DNA of 54,760 nt from Sphingobacteriales bacterium (GCA_016200915.1 JACQDV010000074.1:1-54760); one strand, 5' to 3'. Counted from the stretch's first letter, positions 25,978-34,855 are shown. The notes: generated by a model from the letters alone, not told the origin. Made by a program: numbers and translations.

Positions 25978-26616
25978 CTATTCCTTTCCTCCATTAAAAA
26001 TATAAGATATCAAACCTTTGTTCTTTCCAAATTCATTAAGAATAACACCCCCTAAGTGCAGGAAGAGAAATCCCAGCAATACATGATAAAAAGTTTCATG
26101 CAGTTCTCTTACTTCGCCAAATGTTTCCCTTGCAGAAGGGTTGCCATTATTCAACGCCAGCCAGATACCTGTACCAACAATTCCTGCCATCAAAACATAG
26201 AAAATTGCATAGATGAATTTTACTAATAAATAATGCTTGCCATTTTTAGTATCGTCAGAATTTTGAGCAGCATTCATTCCTTTTTTAAATTTTACTGTAA
26301 ACCGCTCTTCTTTTGGCTGAAAAAATTCTAACAGTATTCTGAAAACAAATAACCCGATCAGTACATACCCAAAATATGTGTGCCATTTCCAAATGGTATC
26401 TCTGAGTGACATAACCATTTCCCTGCTTTGTTCCTGGGTGAGCATAACACCTTTTCTTGTAGCAGCAGCATTAATGATAAAATTGCTGTGTTGCCAGTCC
26501 AAAAAAGTTTCACCAACCATTACGGTAAATATCTGGATTGATACCATTACAAAAGTTAACCAATGCCATATACGGAGTGACCACGAGAACTTTTCATGGA
26601 AGATTGTCTGCTGCAT
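25978..26616 (-). CDS. Cytochrome b561/b-type membrane protein
   Basis: A 212-aa protein with four hydrophobic segments. Possible haem ligands are His in RIWHWLTF (first TM), WKWHTYFGY (second), and HETFYHVLLGFLFLHLGG (fourth). This matches the b561/Ni-Fe-hydrogenase cytochrome b fold (PF01292). It would pass electrons between quinol and a partner; no partner (c-type cytochrome, YceI or hydrogenase gene) is next to it. Confidence 0.85.
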   Translation of the reverse strand: MQQTIFHEKFSWSLRIWHWLTFVMVSIQIFTVMVGETFLDWQHSNFIINAAATRKGVMLTQEQSREMVMSLRDTIWKWHTYFGYVLIGLFVFRILLEFFQPKEERFTVKFKKGMNAAQNSDDTKNGKHYLLVKFIYAIFYVLMAGIVGTGIWLALNNGNPSARETFGEVRELHETFYHVLLGFLFLHLGGVILNEFGKNKGLISYIFNGGKE

Positions 26617-26705
26617 ATTTTTATATTATGCGGTAAGTAATTAAACCCTAAAATAAATGCATTTGAATGATTTTTTAAAAAAGAATGATGTATGGAAAAA
26701 TTTCT

Positions 26706-27071
26706 TTATCCTTTCGACATATTTTCTCCAAAGGTGAGCAGGTTATGATCCGGATCACGGAGCGCAAATTCTTTTTGCTGCCAGGGTTTTGTTTGCAGGT
26801 GGCCCAGTTCGGGAATATCTAATTTTTTATCAACGGCTAATTGATACCATTCCTCCACATTATCGGTGCGGATATAACACATACCATCATGCTCCAGCGG
26901 ATTGAGCGTTTCAAACAAAAAGAAATGTATTTCAATTTTGTCTTTACGGATCATTAAATATTGCGGGTACTTATCAGCATTTAATGCAGTAAAGCCTAAT
27001 TGTTGCACATAAAAATCATGTGTGATCTGTTTATTGCGCATGGGCAGCATGGGGTGAATTTCTGTGAGCAT
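26706..27071 (-). CDS. VOC-family (glyoxalase/bleomycin-resistance-like) protein, intact copy
   Basis: A 121-aa protein with the beta-alpha-beta-beta-beta pattern of one VOC fold: MLTEIHPMLPMRNKQITHDF then YVQQLGFTALN, EIHFFLFETLN and the C-terminal QKEFALRDPDHNLLTFGE. Such proteins bind a metal (His/Glu) or sequester small molecules as dimers. Two broken copies of its start lie at 30394-30570 and 31739-31819 with similar upstream DNA, so this is the surviving member of a local duplication. Confidence 0.85.
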   Translation of the reverse strand: MLTEIHPMLPMRNKQITHDFYVQQLGFTALNADKYPQYLMIRKDKIEIHFFLFETLNPLEHDGMCYIRTDNVEEWYQLAVDKKLDIPELGHLQTKPWQQKEFALRDPDHNLLTFGENMSKG

Positions 27072-27142
27072 GAGTTTATGGTTTAAATAAAGTTAAGGAA
27101 AATGATTACAGTGGCGAACAGCAACAAAAGAGAAGAAACCGT

Positions 27143-27376
27143 TTACTTCGTTTTTAAAAATGTCAATAAATCTTCTTCTGTTTTACCAATTGTCCGCAAA
27201 TTGTTTTTAATGATGAATTCAGGAACGGGGTCAATATGTGTTTGTAAAACCACCGGACTGGTTAATCCTTTGGCACTCCATATTTCATGTCCGCCGCTGG
27301 TGCGAATATAGTTTAACCCGCAATGGATAAGAAAATCACGAATGGTTTTAAGCGGGATATTTTTAAGCCTGCCCAT
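27143..27376 (-). CDS. hicA: HicA-family mRNA interferase toxin, orphan
   Basis: A 77-aa protein. RLKNIPLKTIRDFLIHCGLN, the catalytic His30 in RTSGGHEIWSAKG, and the THIDPVPEFIIKNNLRTIGK region match HicA double-stranded RNA-binding-fold toxins. No hicB lies next to it; a damaged hicB-like gene is 2.7 kb upstream on the same strand, with a barrel gene and a broken T9SS gene between. The toxin appears intact, which raises the question how it is neutralised. Confidence 0.75.
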   Translation of the reverse strand: MGRLKNIPLKTIRDFLIHCGLNYIRTSGGHEIWSAKGLTSPVVLQTHIDPVPEFIIKNNLRTIGKTEEDLLTFLKTK

Positions 27377-27459
27377 TATGCTGTGGGAAGTATTATGCCG
27401 GTATCATATTTCTTAAAGGGGAAATTATTAAAGATTCGGCTGAACTCTTCGTTCTTTTC

Positions 27460-27595
27460 AAGCAATGTACAAGGCTTGGCGATGTGGTAGTATTTGAAAA
27501 TCGTCAGCTGGAACTGAAGCCGAATAGCGAATAAAAAGACGAGGATATATTCGTCGCCCCGCCATATTGCCAAGCCGAATGTTGTATGCATACCC
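27460..27595. repeat. Element with imperfect inverted ends next to hicA
   Basis: GTACAAGGCTTGGCGATGTGG (27468-27488 region) is nearly complementary to CCATATTGCCAAGCCGAATG near 27563-27582, enclosing about 75 bp. A 71-aa frame crosses it but is almost certainly not a gene. The minus-strand end GGGTATGCATACAAC resembles GGGTTGCTTACAAC at 30030, at the end of the hicB-like gene. It could be a small mobile or recombination site; family unknown. Confidence 0.5.
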
Positions 27596-27629
27596 TTCCT
27601 GTGTCTATTTCTATAATACTTACTACAAA

Positions 27630-27664
27630 AAATTGGGCTGAAGAATTTTCCTCAGCCCAATTTT
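27630..27664 (-). terminator. Terminator of the T9SS cargo gene
   Basis: TTGGGCTGA (27633-27641) pairs with TCAGCCCAA (27652-27660), with A and T runs outside, so it can work in both directions. On the minus strand it follows the stop of the broken cargo gene (27698) and ends in TTTTTT. Confidence 0.8.
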
Positions 27665-27697
27665 ATTTTCAAGTATTAATTACTTTTAAATATTAAA

Positions 27698-29269
27698 CTA
27701 CTCAATAATAACTTTTACTGTTGTAGCCATATTGTTTCTGTCTATCTGTAAAACATAAACACCTTTGCGTAAGCCATTAATATTGAAATTATAATTTGGG
27801 TTGCTTATTTCATTATGCACCCATTGCTTTACCAATAAATTTGTATTCATTTCAAATAAAGACATTATCGTTTTACCAGCAGATGGGATAATTTTTATGG
27901 GTATATTACTTACTATAGCAGTAGCTGCTGCATTTGTAATGGTCTGGTTACTACTTTCAGGTGCTAAACTTACACTCATATTACTTTGTGCAGGGTTTGG
28001 CGAAACAGCCACCCTGAAACCAAAGCAACCACTATTGTAAACAGTTACTCCGTTTGTTTGGGCTGCGCCGCATAAGTCAGTATAACTTAGTCTTACTGCT
28101 CCGCCTCCTGTAACACTTACAAATGTGCTTGGCGAAGTTGGAGAATATATGTTAATTTGACTACTGGGGGTGCTTAGATAATTTACAGACCAGTTCCAGT
28201 TACTGCCGTTACTTGGAGTATTATTAACTAAGTTCCAAACTTGAAAAGAACCATTACAGCCACTTATAGAACTGGTAATAGAGAGCGGGGGTGCGCCAAA
28301 GTTAATAGCAGTACTTGCTTCACCGCTCACATTATTCCCCGGATAGTTTGCTTTTGCCTTGAACACAAAAGAAGAATTAGCACCTGAAAGGCTAAGGCTT
28401 GCACTTGTGCTACTGGTGGTTAGTGTTTGTAGGCCATTTGAAATAAACGTTATGCCTGCATTTCCTACAATAGTGTAAGTATAATTTACAGCTCCGCAAC
28501 TTGGGCTTGGATTGATTGCTAAACTTGCACCGGACGTACAGATTGTACTGTTATTAGAAGATGCGAAAACAGGAGTTGCTACAGCCCTGTTTACAGTAAG
28601 AGTTCTCGTTTCTGTGAAACCACAAGGCAACGTAATGGTTGCGGTTAATGTACCTCCTGTAGTTGCATCTGGCAAAAACGAAACATTATTTCCATTTGCC
28701 GATATGCTTGTCTGTGTCCATCCATTTGGCGGTTGCCAGCTAATTTGATGGAGTACCAGCAGTATTGAAAACACTTGAACAAAATTGGCCAGAGCAGGTA
28801 TATGTATTTAAGCTGTAACTAACCTGGTTTGTTGTACAGCCATAGTTTGGCGGTGGTGTCACTGCTGTAACATCAGAAAAATTAAGTATTTTAACATTTG
28901 GGGTGAATGTATTTGATGAGAACACTTGCGAAAGTGTGCCATCCAGCTTTTTGTAAGTAACCTTGCACATTACATTGGTGTTTGCTGCTTTTACTATCCA
29001 TGATAGAACCGGGTCAGATACAGTTGTTGTAGTTTTAACCGAGACACCGTTCACAAACCATTCATACTTGGCAACAATTACAAAACCTGCAGGAATTTGG
29101 TAGTTGACAATGAAACCCAATGTGCTGCAAGGGGTAACAAATCCGAGGCTGGAAGCAGTACATGCCAGACCGCTGCTACCTGTATTTGTTATCACGCAAA
29201 CATTTTATTGTCGGCGAAGGAACAAATTGTACTTATTAAAAAACACAGTGTTAAATAGTTCTTTTTCAT
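27698..29269 (-). pseudogene. Type IX-secreted protein with sorting domain, two frameshifts
   Basis: Three frames join into one protein of about 520 aa. The start is ATG at 29269 with the signal peptide MKKNYLTLCFLISTICSFA, 2 nt after the barrel-gene stop. A shift near 29194 (GCG-TGA) leads into VITNTGSSGLACTAS; a second near 28745 (after AGTPSN) leads into SWQPPNGWTQTS. PKD/Ig-like Ser/Thr/Asn-rich domains follow, and the end VSPNP ... GLRKGVYVLQIDRN then TVKVIIE is a T9SS C-terminal sorting domain. It may be a true pseudogene or contain two assembly errors. It probably formed an operon with the barrel gene. Confidence 0.75.
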
Positions 29270-29271
29270 AT

Positions 29272-29895
29272 TTAATTTTTTAATTGATTATTTTTTTGTT
29301 TTAAAAACAAATATTTCAAACCGATTTGGAAAACCCGGTTTGCTCCTTTTATTTCCGAGTACCGGTTACCTACTGCATCAACATGGTACAAGGTATTGAA
29401 TCCATAATTATACCTAGTTTCAATACATATATTTTTTATTATCTTGTATTGTAGGCCAATGCTTGTAGCTATATCAAACTTTGGAGGAAACCGTGAGTAA
29501 CCATTTATAGTAGTACCCCCTCCGGTTAATACTAAAATATCAGACAATAAATAGCCAAACTCTGGCCCAAATACCACAGAAGTTTTTTTGTCAAAACTAT
29601 AATTAAATAAAACGGACATGTTCAAGTAATTTAATCTTTCTGATTTACCACCGCCAATAATCTGATTAATCCCATTACCCTTGGAGGAATAAAGTAGTTC
29701 AGGTTGAAAAGATAATTTTTTATGAACCGGCACATTGACAGTTAGTCCGCCATACCACCCTGCCCTGTTTTTTGGAAAGGCAATAAGGTTTTTAGTAGTT
29801 GCCACATTTACTCCTGCTTTAATGCTGATGTTTGCTTGTCCAAAAGTGGCAGTAGCGAAAATAAAAGAAACAAAAAGTAAGCAAATTTTTTCCAT
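29272..29895 (-). CDS. PorT-family outer-membrane beta-barrel protein
   Basis: A 207-aa protein. The signal peptide ends ATATFGQ (residue 20), then NISIKAGVNVATTKN and repeated amphipathic strands (FQPELLYSSKGNGIN, MSVLFNYSFDKKTSVVFGPE) lead to the final RVFQIGLKYLFLK. It is similar in plan to the barrel gene at 241. The frameshifted T9SS gene follows after 2 nt, suggesting that barrel and cargo were made together, perhaps as an anchor and its surface protein; this is inference. Confidence 0.75.
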   Translation of the reverse strand: MEKICLLFVSFIFATATFGQANISIKAGVNVATTKNLIAFPKNRAGWYGGLTVNVPVHKKLSFQPELLYSSKGNGINQIIGGGKSERLNYLNMSVLFNYSFDKKTSVVFGPEFGYLLSDILVLTGGGTTINGYSRFPPKFDIATSIGLQYKIIKNICIETRYNYGFNTLYHVDAVGNRYSEIKGANRVFQIGLKYLFLKQKNNQLKN

Positions 29896-30043
29896 AACGA
29901 TTTTTCAATGATTAACAAAATACGAAAATAAAAGTAGGACTGTGGTCTTGCAATAATGTGGCGTTAAATATTTTCATATCGCTGTTTTTATGCTGTTGTT
30001 TACTCCCAAAAATCGGAGTGTGCTCAACAGGGTTGCTTACAAC

Positions 30044-30331
30044 TCAGATATTGGCGGCGGGGAAGCCGACTGCTTTTTTTGTCTTCTTAAAATTCCAGCC
30101 TAATTTTTTAAGATCGGCTAAGAGGGTGCCTTTGGTGGTGGTGTATTGCAAATATTCAGCTAATACCGTTTCAAAACTTTTTTGTGCCTCTCTTTCGTTA
30201 TTGCCATAGCCAGTCAAATCCAATGCCGGACAATAGAGCATGTTTACATTGTCTTCAATAAAGGCTATTACAGGCAATTGTAATTTCATTTTTTGAATGG
30301 CGCCGGGTGATTTGGCTTTTACCTGTTTCAT
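30044..30331 (-). CDS. HicB-like antitoxin, damaged C-terminus
   Basis: About 95 aa. LQLPVIAFIEDNVNMLYCPA then LDLTGYGNNEREAQKSFETV is the HicB partial RNase H-like fold. The C-terminus LADLKKLGWNFKKTKKAVGF ends at PAANI without the Pro-Pro-x-x-x-L-L continuation I expect for this group; in another frame the DNA reads SPPPISEL then stop, so a frameshift plus truncation is likely. The usual start is unclear (ATG 30331 or 30289). Its hicA partner is not adjacent. Confidence 0.55.
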   Translation of the reverse strand: MKQVKAKSPGAIQKMKLQLPVIAFIEDNVNMLYCPALDLTGYGNNEREAQKSFETVLAEYLQYTTTKGTLLADLKKLGWNFKKTKKAVGFPAANI

Positions 30332-30393
30332 TTTAAAAGCTATTTGGTTTTGCAATTTACATTAATCTGGATAGAATGTAAAGGGGAATGTAT

Positions 30394-30570
30394 TCAGGTT
30401 AGAGAATACCGACCGCAGGAAAAAAGAATTTCTATTTTGTCTTTGCGGATCATTAAGTATTGCGGGTACTTATCTGCATTTAATGCGGTAAAGCCTAACT
30501 GGTGCACATAAAAATCATGAGTGATTTGTTTATTGCGCATCGGCAGCATTGGGTGAACTTCGGTGAGCAT
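30394..30570 (-). pseudogene. Truncated VOC-family gene, second copy
   Basis: From ATG 30570 the frame reads MLTEVHPMLPMRNKQITHDF then YVHQLGFTALNADKYPQYLM, almost identical to the gene at 26706. After RKDKIEI the similarity stops and a short unrelated tail (FSCGRYSLT) precedes the stop. Upstream DNA (GATTTGAATAAAGATAAGGA) also matches the intact copy, so promoter and gene were duplicated together. Confidence 0.85.
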
Positions 30571-30651
30571 GTAAGTTGATTTGAATAAAGATAAGGAAAC
30601 CGAAGTGTTCAAAATTTACAAAGACGAATGAAAATTTTAACCAGCGTTAAC

Positions 30652-31638
30652 TTAGTTATTAAATTTCACCACTTCAAAATCGCTTGCATGTATTTGTCCT
30701 AAAAGGCGCAGGTCATCATTGTTCCATCTTTCATCTGGTGCGCCGGTGATGTACATGTTGCTGCCAATATCTGCGAGGATGAGTCCGTATTTCTTCATTG
30801 CTTTTAATATAACCTGGTTGGTGGCAGAATAACTGCTTATATTAAAACTTGCCTTTAATCTTATTCTTGCACCAAAAGGAAGTGAATACTGACCTCCGGT
30901 ACTGCTTACTTTGTGACGGGCCGGGGATATATAAGCTGGTTTTACATTATTACTGGTAAGTGTAAAACGAATAGGATGATCAATTACTCCTTTTACTATT
31001 TCTTCATAGCGAACAAGACCGGGGAAGATTGGTAAACCGGCAGCATCGGCAGATGTCCAGCCAACTGGTCTCATGGTATTTGAATTCAAATCGAATACCG
31101 CTCCGGACGAAGCATCCCAATGGTTGCCGTTTACATGTGCATTAAAAAGTTCGTATAGTTTTTTATTTTCTATATCTACTCCAATTACATGCGAATCACC
31201 GCTGCCGTTGCCTTCAACTGGAGCATTCAATGGAATAGGATAGGGACCGGGATCACTTTCATCTCCATAATCAGTATAGTTAACGGCGATCTTCGGTTGA
31301 CTGCCACATACAACAACATACGGAATACCAATGGGTGCACCCTGCCATAACCCGCTTCCAAAATCAGCTTTCACTGCAGATGATGAGATAGCTGACATGA
31401 TTTGAGAGTTATATGGATCAACAGGTGAAGAAGATATATCCAGGTTCCAGGGATTGTCGGCCGGGAAGAGTTGAATATTTTCAGCTGCTGCCTTTGTTGC
31501 AGAGCAGGTAGCTGTGTTGTTACCACCGTTATTTCCGTTGTTGTTATTTGTAACAGTACTTTTTTTGCAGGAAATAATAGTTGTAAAAAATAAAAGACAG
31601 GAAATAATGTAAGTTAGTTTAGCCGGGTTGTTTTTCAT
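30652..31638 (-). CDS. Unknown secreted lipoprotein
   Basis: A 328-aa lipoprotein with signal MKNNPAKLTYIISCLLFFTT then IISC (lipid-bearing Cys about residue 24) and an Asn/Gly linker (residues 29-42). LFPADNPWNLDIS, HVIGVDIENKKLYELFNAHV, HPIRFTLTS, ARHKVSSTGG, then LPFGARIRLKASFNIS and KKYGLILADIGSNMYITGAP are distinctive. I have seen similar segments in uncharacterised secreted proteins of several phyla but know no function. It lies between two broken VOC copies. Confidence 0.6.
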   Translation of the reverse strand: MKNNPAKLTYIISCLLFFTTIISCKKSTVTNNNNGNNGGNNTATCSATKAAAENIQLFPADNPWNLDISSSPVDPYNSQIMSAISSSAVKADFGSGLWQGAPIGIPYVVVCGSQPKIAVNYTDYGDESDPGPYPIPLNAPVEGNGSGDSHVIGVDIENKKLYELFNAHVNGNHWDASSGAVFDLNSNTMRPVGWTSADAAGLPIFPGLVRYEEIVKGVIDHPIRFTLTSNNVKPAYISPARHKVSSTGGQYSLPFGARIRLKASFNISSYSATNQVILKAMKKYGLILADIGSNMYITGAPDERWNNDDLRLLGQIHASDFEVVKFNN

Positions 31639-31738
31639 AGTAAGCTATTTCGGTGTCAATAGTTGTTCAAAAATTGCGCCAGAGCCAGCTTATTGCTGAA
31701 TAAATAGAATAAACAAGTAAATGCACTTGGTAGAGTAA

Positions 31739-31819
31739 CTATCTTACGCCAGTAACATAAAAAATAGGAATGATTTGTTTGTTGTGAATCGAAGGCATGG
31801 GGTGAACTTTAGTGATCAT
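31739..31819 (-). pseudogene. Third, degenerate remnant of the VOC gene start
   Basis: From ATG 31819 the frame reads MITKVHPMPSIHNKQIIPIF then YVTGVR and stop, alignable with MLTEIHPMLPMRNKQITHDF then YV of the intact gene. The DNA after the start in plus coordinates (GAAGTTGGTTTGAATAAAGT) matches the region upstream of the other two copies. It is the oldest-looking of three copies on one strand. Confidence 0.7.
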
Positions 31820-31884
31820 GGAAGTTGGTTTGAATAAAGTTATGGAAATGATTTTTAGATGAGAATTTATAACTGCAATTATTT

Positions 31885-32703
31885 TTACTTTTTGTAAATA
31901 GTTTTTCTGTTTTTGATGATAAGAAGCAATCCGAAAATGAACATTATTGCAAGAATTGGAGTTGTGTAAATTAAAGGCGAAATGGCCTTTTGTGAAATTG
32001 CTTTTTTCGCATCAAATTCTAATTTTAAAAGAGGTAGCGTCCTTATCAATCCTGTATCAATAGTAAGTAATGATACCTGCTTATCAATATTAGGGGGTTC
32101 ATAAGTCATCATAGGTAAAGGGACAGAAATCCTTTTTTGAGTTTGCTTTATTTCTTCTATATGATCAATGCCATATTGAACTAAGGTGAATAATCTGTCC
32201 CATACTGTCAAAGAATCTTCCGCAGCATAATTATATATAATCTTTAAGCCAACCTTGGCTTTGCTTGTGTCGTATGTAGAGCCTATGTCAATTGGCTCAG
32301 GTAAATCAAAAAGATATTTAGTAGAGGCTGGTTTCCCTTTTCTAAAATGCCACTTTGCATTTTCGCCTCCGACTCTGTAGTAATAATAATCGAATAAGAA
32401 TGCATTGTCAGGTTTCCGAAGTGTATCCCAGGCTATAGAGCCAAACCATTTATCATAGAAAAAAGGAAAGATCAGAAACCGATCTGTGATCAAAAATATT
32501 TCATAACTCTTATCAGCCCTTTTTAAATTATTGACAAGCTTGTTAAAAAATGTTTTAAATAATTTATTCATCTCAACTGAGTCAGCACTTCCCGTGGCAT
32601 AAAATGTAATACCATCCTTTTGATATTTGTAGGGCCATGAAGTATTTGCTCTGGAAAAGGTGCAACAAGAAATGAATAGTAATATGATCAGGAAAGATTT
32701 CAT
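31885..32703 (-). CDS. Unknown membrane-anchored exported protein
   Basis: A 272-aa protein with signal peptide MKSFLIILLFISCCTFSRA and one C-terminal transmembrane helix (PLIYTTPILAIMFIFGLLLI) followed by the basic tail KNRKTIYKK. The exported middle part is rich in Tyr, Trp and Asp with no motif I recognise. The topology suggests a periplasmic domain held to the inner membrane. It is downstream of a gene-free region. Confidence 0.55.
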   Translation of the reverse strand: MKSFLIILLFISCCTFSRANTSWPYKYQKDGITFYATGSADSVEMNKLFKTFFNKLVNNLKRADKSYEIFLITDRFLIFPFFYDKWFGSIAWDTLRKPDNAFLFDYYYYRVGGENAKWHFRKGKPASTKYLFDLPEPIDIGSTYDTSKAKVGLKIIYNYAAEDSLTVWDRLFTLVQYGIDHIEEIKQTQKRISVPLPMMTYEPPNIDKQVSLLTIDTGLIRTLPLLKLEFDAKKAISQKAISPLIYTTPILAIMFIFGLLLIIKNRKTIYKK

Positions 32704-33027
32704 CTAAATAAAATTACTAATAACTTTTTGATTTTTTAAGTGATGTTTATATTGACAAAATTCGGAGATATAGTTTTTTCTAAAGACTTTGAATAATTTA
32801 ACAGAGAAAATTATTATCCTCCTAATCATCAAAATCACCTAAATCCCGGTTCAGACAATTAGCTGCATAGCATTACCAACCGTACAAGTGAGTGACACAA
32901 CATAAGCTCAATAGCAGCAAAGGCGCTATGTTCATTATTCATCATAGTGCATATTCTCAGGAGATCCCTCCTTAGGTCGGGATGACGAATGCTATTGGGC
33001 TATGATGGTTTTAATTGAACAAACAAA
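32704..33027. repeat. Gene-free spacer with dispersed repeats
   Basis: No gene is visible. AAATCCCGGTTCAGAC (32841-32856) recurs at 49524-49539. From 32890 a dispersed element starts with GAGTGACACAAC and ends with the 25 bp at 32964-32988 (GATCCCTCCTTAGGTCGGGA...), which recur exactly in inverted orientation at 34541-34565 on the other side of ahcY. Confidence 0.8.
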
Positions 33028-33056
33028 AAACCCGTCTCTTTCGAAACGGGTTTTAT
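33025..33056 (-). terminator. Terminator of ahcY
   Basis: AAACCCGT (33028-33035) pairs with ACGGGTTT (33046-33053) around a 10-nt loop. On the minus strand, after the ahcY stop, it ends in TTTTTTG, an intrinsic terminator. Confidence 0.85.
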
Positions 33057-33088
33057 CTCGAAGCTAGTAGCTAACTACTCGCAACTTA

Positions 33089-34417
33089 TTAATAACGATA
33101 ATGCTCCGGCTTAAACGGACCTGCGGCAGTAATACCTAAATACTCAGACTGCTCAGCAGTTAACTCATCTAACACAGCACCTACTTTTGCCAAGTGTAAA
33201 CGGGCAACCTTTTCATCCAAATGTTTTGGTAACACATACACTTTGTTTTCGTAATTCTTGTGGTTGGTCCACAATTCAATTTGCGCCAACGTTTGATTGC
33301 TGAAAGAGTTACTCATCACAAATGATGGGTGACCAGTTGCACAACCTAAGTTTACCAAACGGCCTTCTGCTAATAAGATGATGTCTTTACCATCAATATT
33401 ATATAAATCAACCTGAGGTTTGATGGTATCTTTTGTATGTCCATAGCTATTGTTTAACCAGGCTACATCAATTTCAATATCAAAGTGACCAATATTACAA
33501 ACAATCACTTTATCCTTCATATTACGGAAATGCTTTTCTGTGATCAGGTCACGGCAACCAGAAGCGGTAACAACAATGTCAGCTTCTTTTACTGCATCCA
33601 CCATTTTCTTTACTTCAAATCCATCCATTGCAGCTTGCAAAGCACAAATAGGATCGATCTCGGTAACAATCACACGACAACCTGCACCAGCCAATGAAGC
33701 AGCAGAACCTTTACCCACATCACCATAACCACCCACCACAGCAACTTTACCAGCCAGCATTACATCAGTAGCACGGCGGATAGCGTCAACTAAACTTTCT
33801 TTACAACCGTATTTGTTATCAAATTTAGATTTGGTAACAGAATCGTTTACGTTAATAGCAGGAATTGGTAAAGTACCTTTTGCCATTCTTTCATATAAAC
33901 GATGAACACCGGTAGTAGTTTCTTCACTTAATCCTCTTACATGCTGAACCAGTTCAGGATATTTATCAAATACCATATTGGTTAAATCACCACCATCATC
34001 CAGAATCATAGTAAGTGGTTTGCTGGCGGCGCCAAAGAACAAGGTTTGTTCAATACACCAGTCAGCTTCTTCAATCGTCTGACCTTTCCAGGCAAACACA
34101 CCAATACCGGCAGCAGCAATGGCAGCAGCGGCATGATCCTGTGTAGAGAAGATATTACAGGAGCTCCATTTTACTTCGGCACCCAAAGCCACCAGTGTTT
34201 CAATTAACACAGCAGTTTGAATGGTCATGTGTAAGCAACCCGCAACACGGGCACCTTTCAATGGTTGAGATGGTCCGTATTCGGCACGGATGGCCATTAA
34301 ACCGGGCATTTCTGCTTCGGCTAAACGTATTTCTTTACGACCCCATTCGGCGAGGCTGATATCAGCCACTTTGTAAGGCAGACTGAAGTCAATAGTAGAT
34401 TTAGTAATTGTTGACAT
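33089..34417 (-). CDS. ahcY: Adenosylhomocysteinase
   Basis: A 442-aa cytosolic enzyme that splits S-adenosylhomocysteine into adenosine and homocysteine to keep methylation running. The substrate region ([35 protein letters not shown]), the NAD motif [20 protein letters not shown] and the C-terminal tail ending [10 protein letters not shown] are canonical. ATG 34417 is chosen; an upstream in-frame ATG at 34450 overlaps the -7 box. The gene is bracketed by inverted copies of a dispersed element. Confidence 0.97.
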   Translation of the reverse strand: MSTITKSTIDFSLPYKVADISLAEWGRKEIRLAEAEMPGLMAIRAEYGPSQPLKGARVAGCLHMTIQTAVLIETLVALGAEVKWSSCNIFSTQDHAAAAIAAAGIGVFAWKGQTIEEADWCIEQTLFFGAASKPLTMILDDGGDLTNMVFDKYPELVQHVRGLSEETTTGVHRLYERMAKGTLPIPAINVNDSVTKSKFDNKYGCKESLVDAIRRATDVMLAGKVAVVGGYGDVGKGSAASLAGAGCRVIVTEIDPICALQAAMDGFEVKKMVDAVKEADIVVTASGCRDLITEKHFRNMKDKVIVCNIGHFDIEIDVAWLNNSYGHTKDTIKPQVDLYNIDGKDIILLAEGRLVNLGCATGHPSFVMSNSFSNQTLAQIELWTNHKNYENKVYVLPKHLDEKVARLHLAKVGAVLDELTAEQSEYLGITAAGPFKPEHYRY

Positions 34418-34438
34418 AAGTTGTTTTTTATACGGCCG

Positions 34439-34469
34439 CAAAAGTAGCATTAATACACGAATATGCCAA
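34439..34469 (-). promoter_or_regulatory. Promoter of ahcY
   Basis: On the minus strand TTG (complement of 34467-34469) and TACTTTTG (complement of 34439-34446) are 20 bp apart, matching the Bacteroidota consensus. The leader to ATG 34417 is about 15-20 nt. Confidence 0.75.
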
Positions 34470-34540
34470 TAAGATAATAGGTCAATTACTCACAATTATG
34501 GGGCTTTATTCAACAAAATTCGTTGTTGCTATATAGTAAT

Positions 34541-34845
34541 CGTCATCCCGACCTAAGGAGGGATCTGCTGAGGCTATGCAGGTAGCTGAATTATGTACTA
34601 AGCTGCGATGCTACTATTAAGCTTTTGTTGTGTCACTCTCTGCATCGTTCTGTTTTCTTTTTATCAATAATCTGTCTCATCACTGCGAGGTACGAAGCAG
34701 TCTGCTTTTTTAATTGGAAGCTGAATGAAATTTATAAAGCAGATTGCTTCACCAAGTTGCGCAAGGTTCGCAATGACGTTTTAGCCAAAGGTCACTCATG
34801 CTGACGTATAAGTCAGCATCCCGACCGAAGCGTCGGGACTGTATG
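34541..34845. repeat. Gene-free spacer with three dispersed repeat types
   Basis: 34541-34650 is an inverted copy of the element at 32890-32988 (25 bp exact core; GTTGTGTCACTC at 34627-34638). 34680-34785 holds the CACTGCGAGG...GCAGTCTGC and AGCAGATTGCTTC...CGCAATGACG words of a second hairpin family. 34816-34839 is an exact inverted copy of 7230-7253. No gene is visible. Confidence 0.8.
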
Positions 34846-34855
34846 GCTGATAATT

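Noticed and set aside
27376-27591. 71-codon minus-strand frame upstream of hicA as the missing antitoxin
   Set aside because: It runs through the imperfect inverted repeat and its sequence has no HicB-like pattern; the frame looks accidental.
28735-28760. Programmed frameshift in the T9SS cargo gene
   Set aside because: No slippery heptamer with a downstream stem was seen, and a second unrelated shift occurs near 29194, so mutation or sequence error is more likely.
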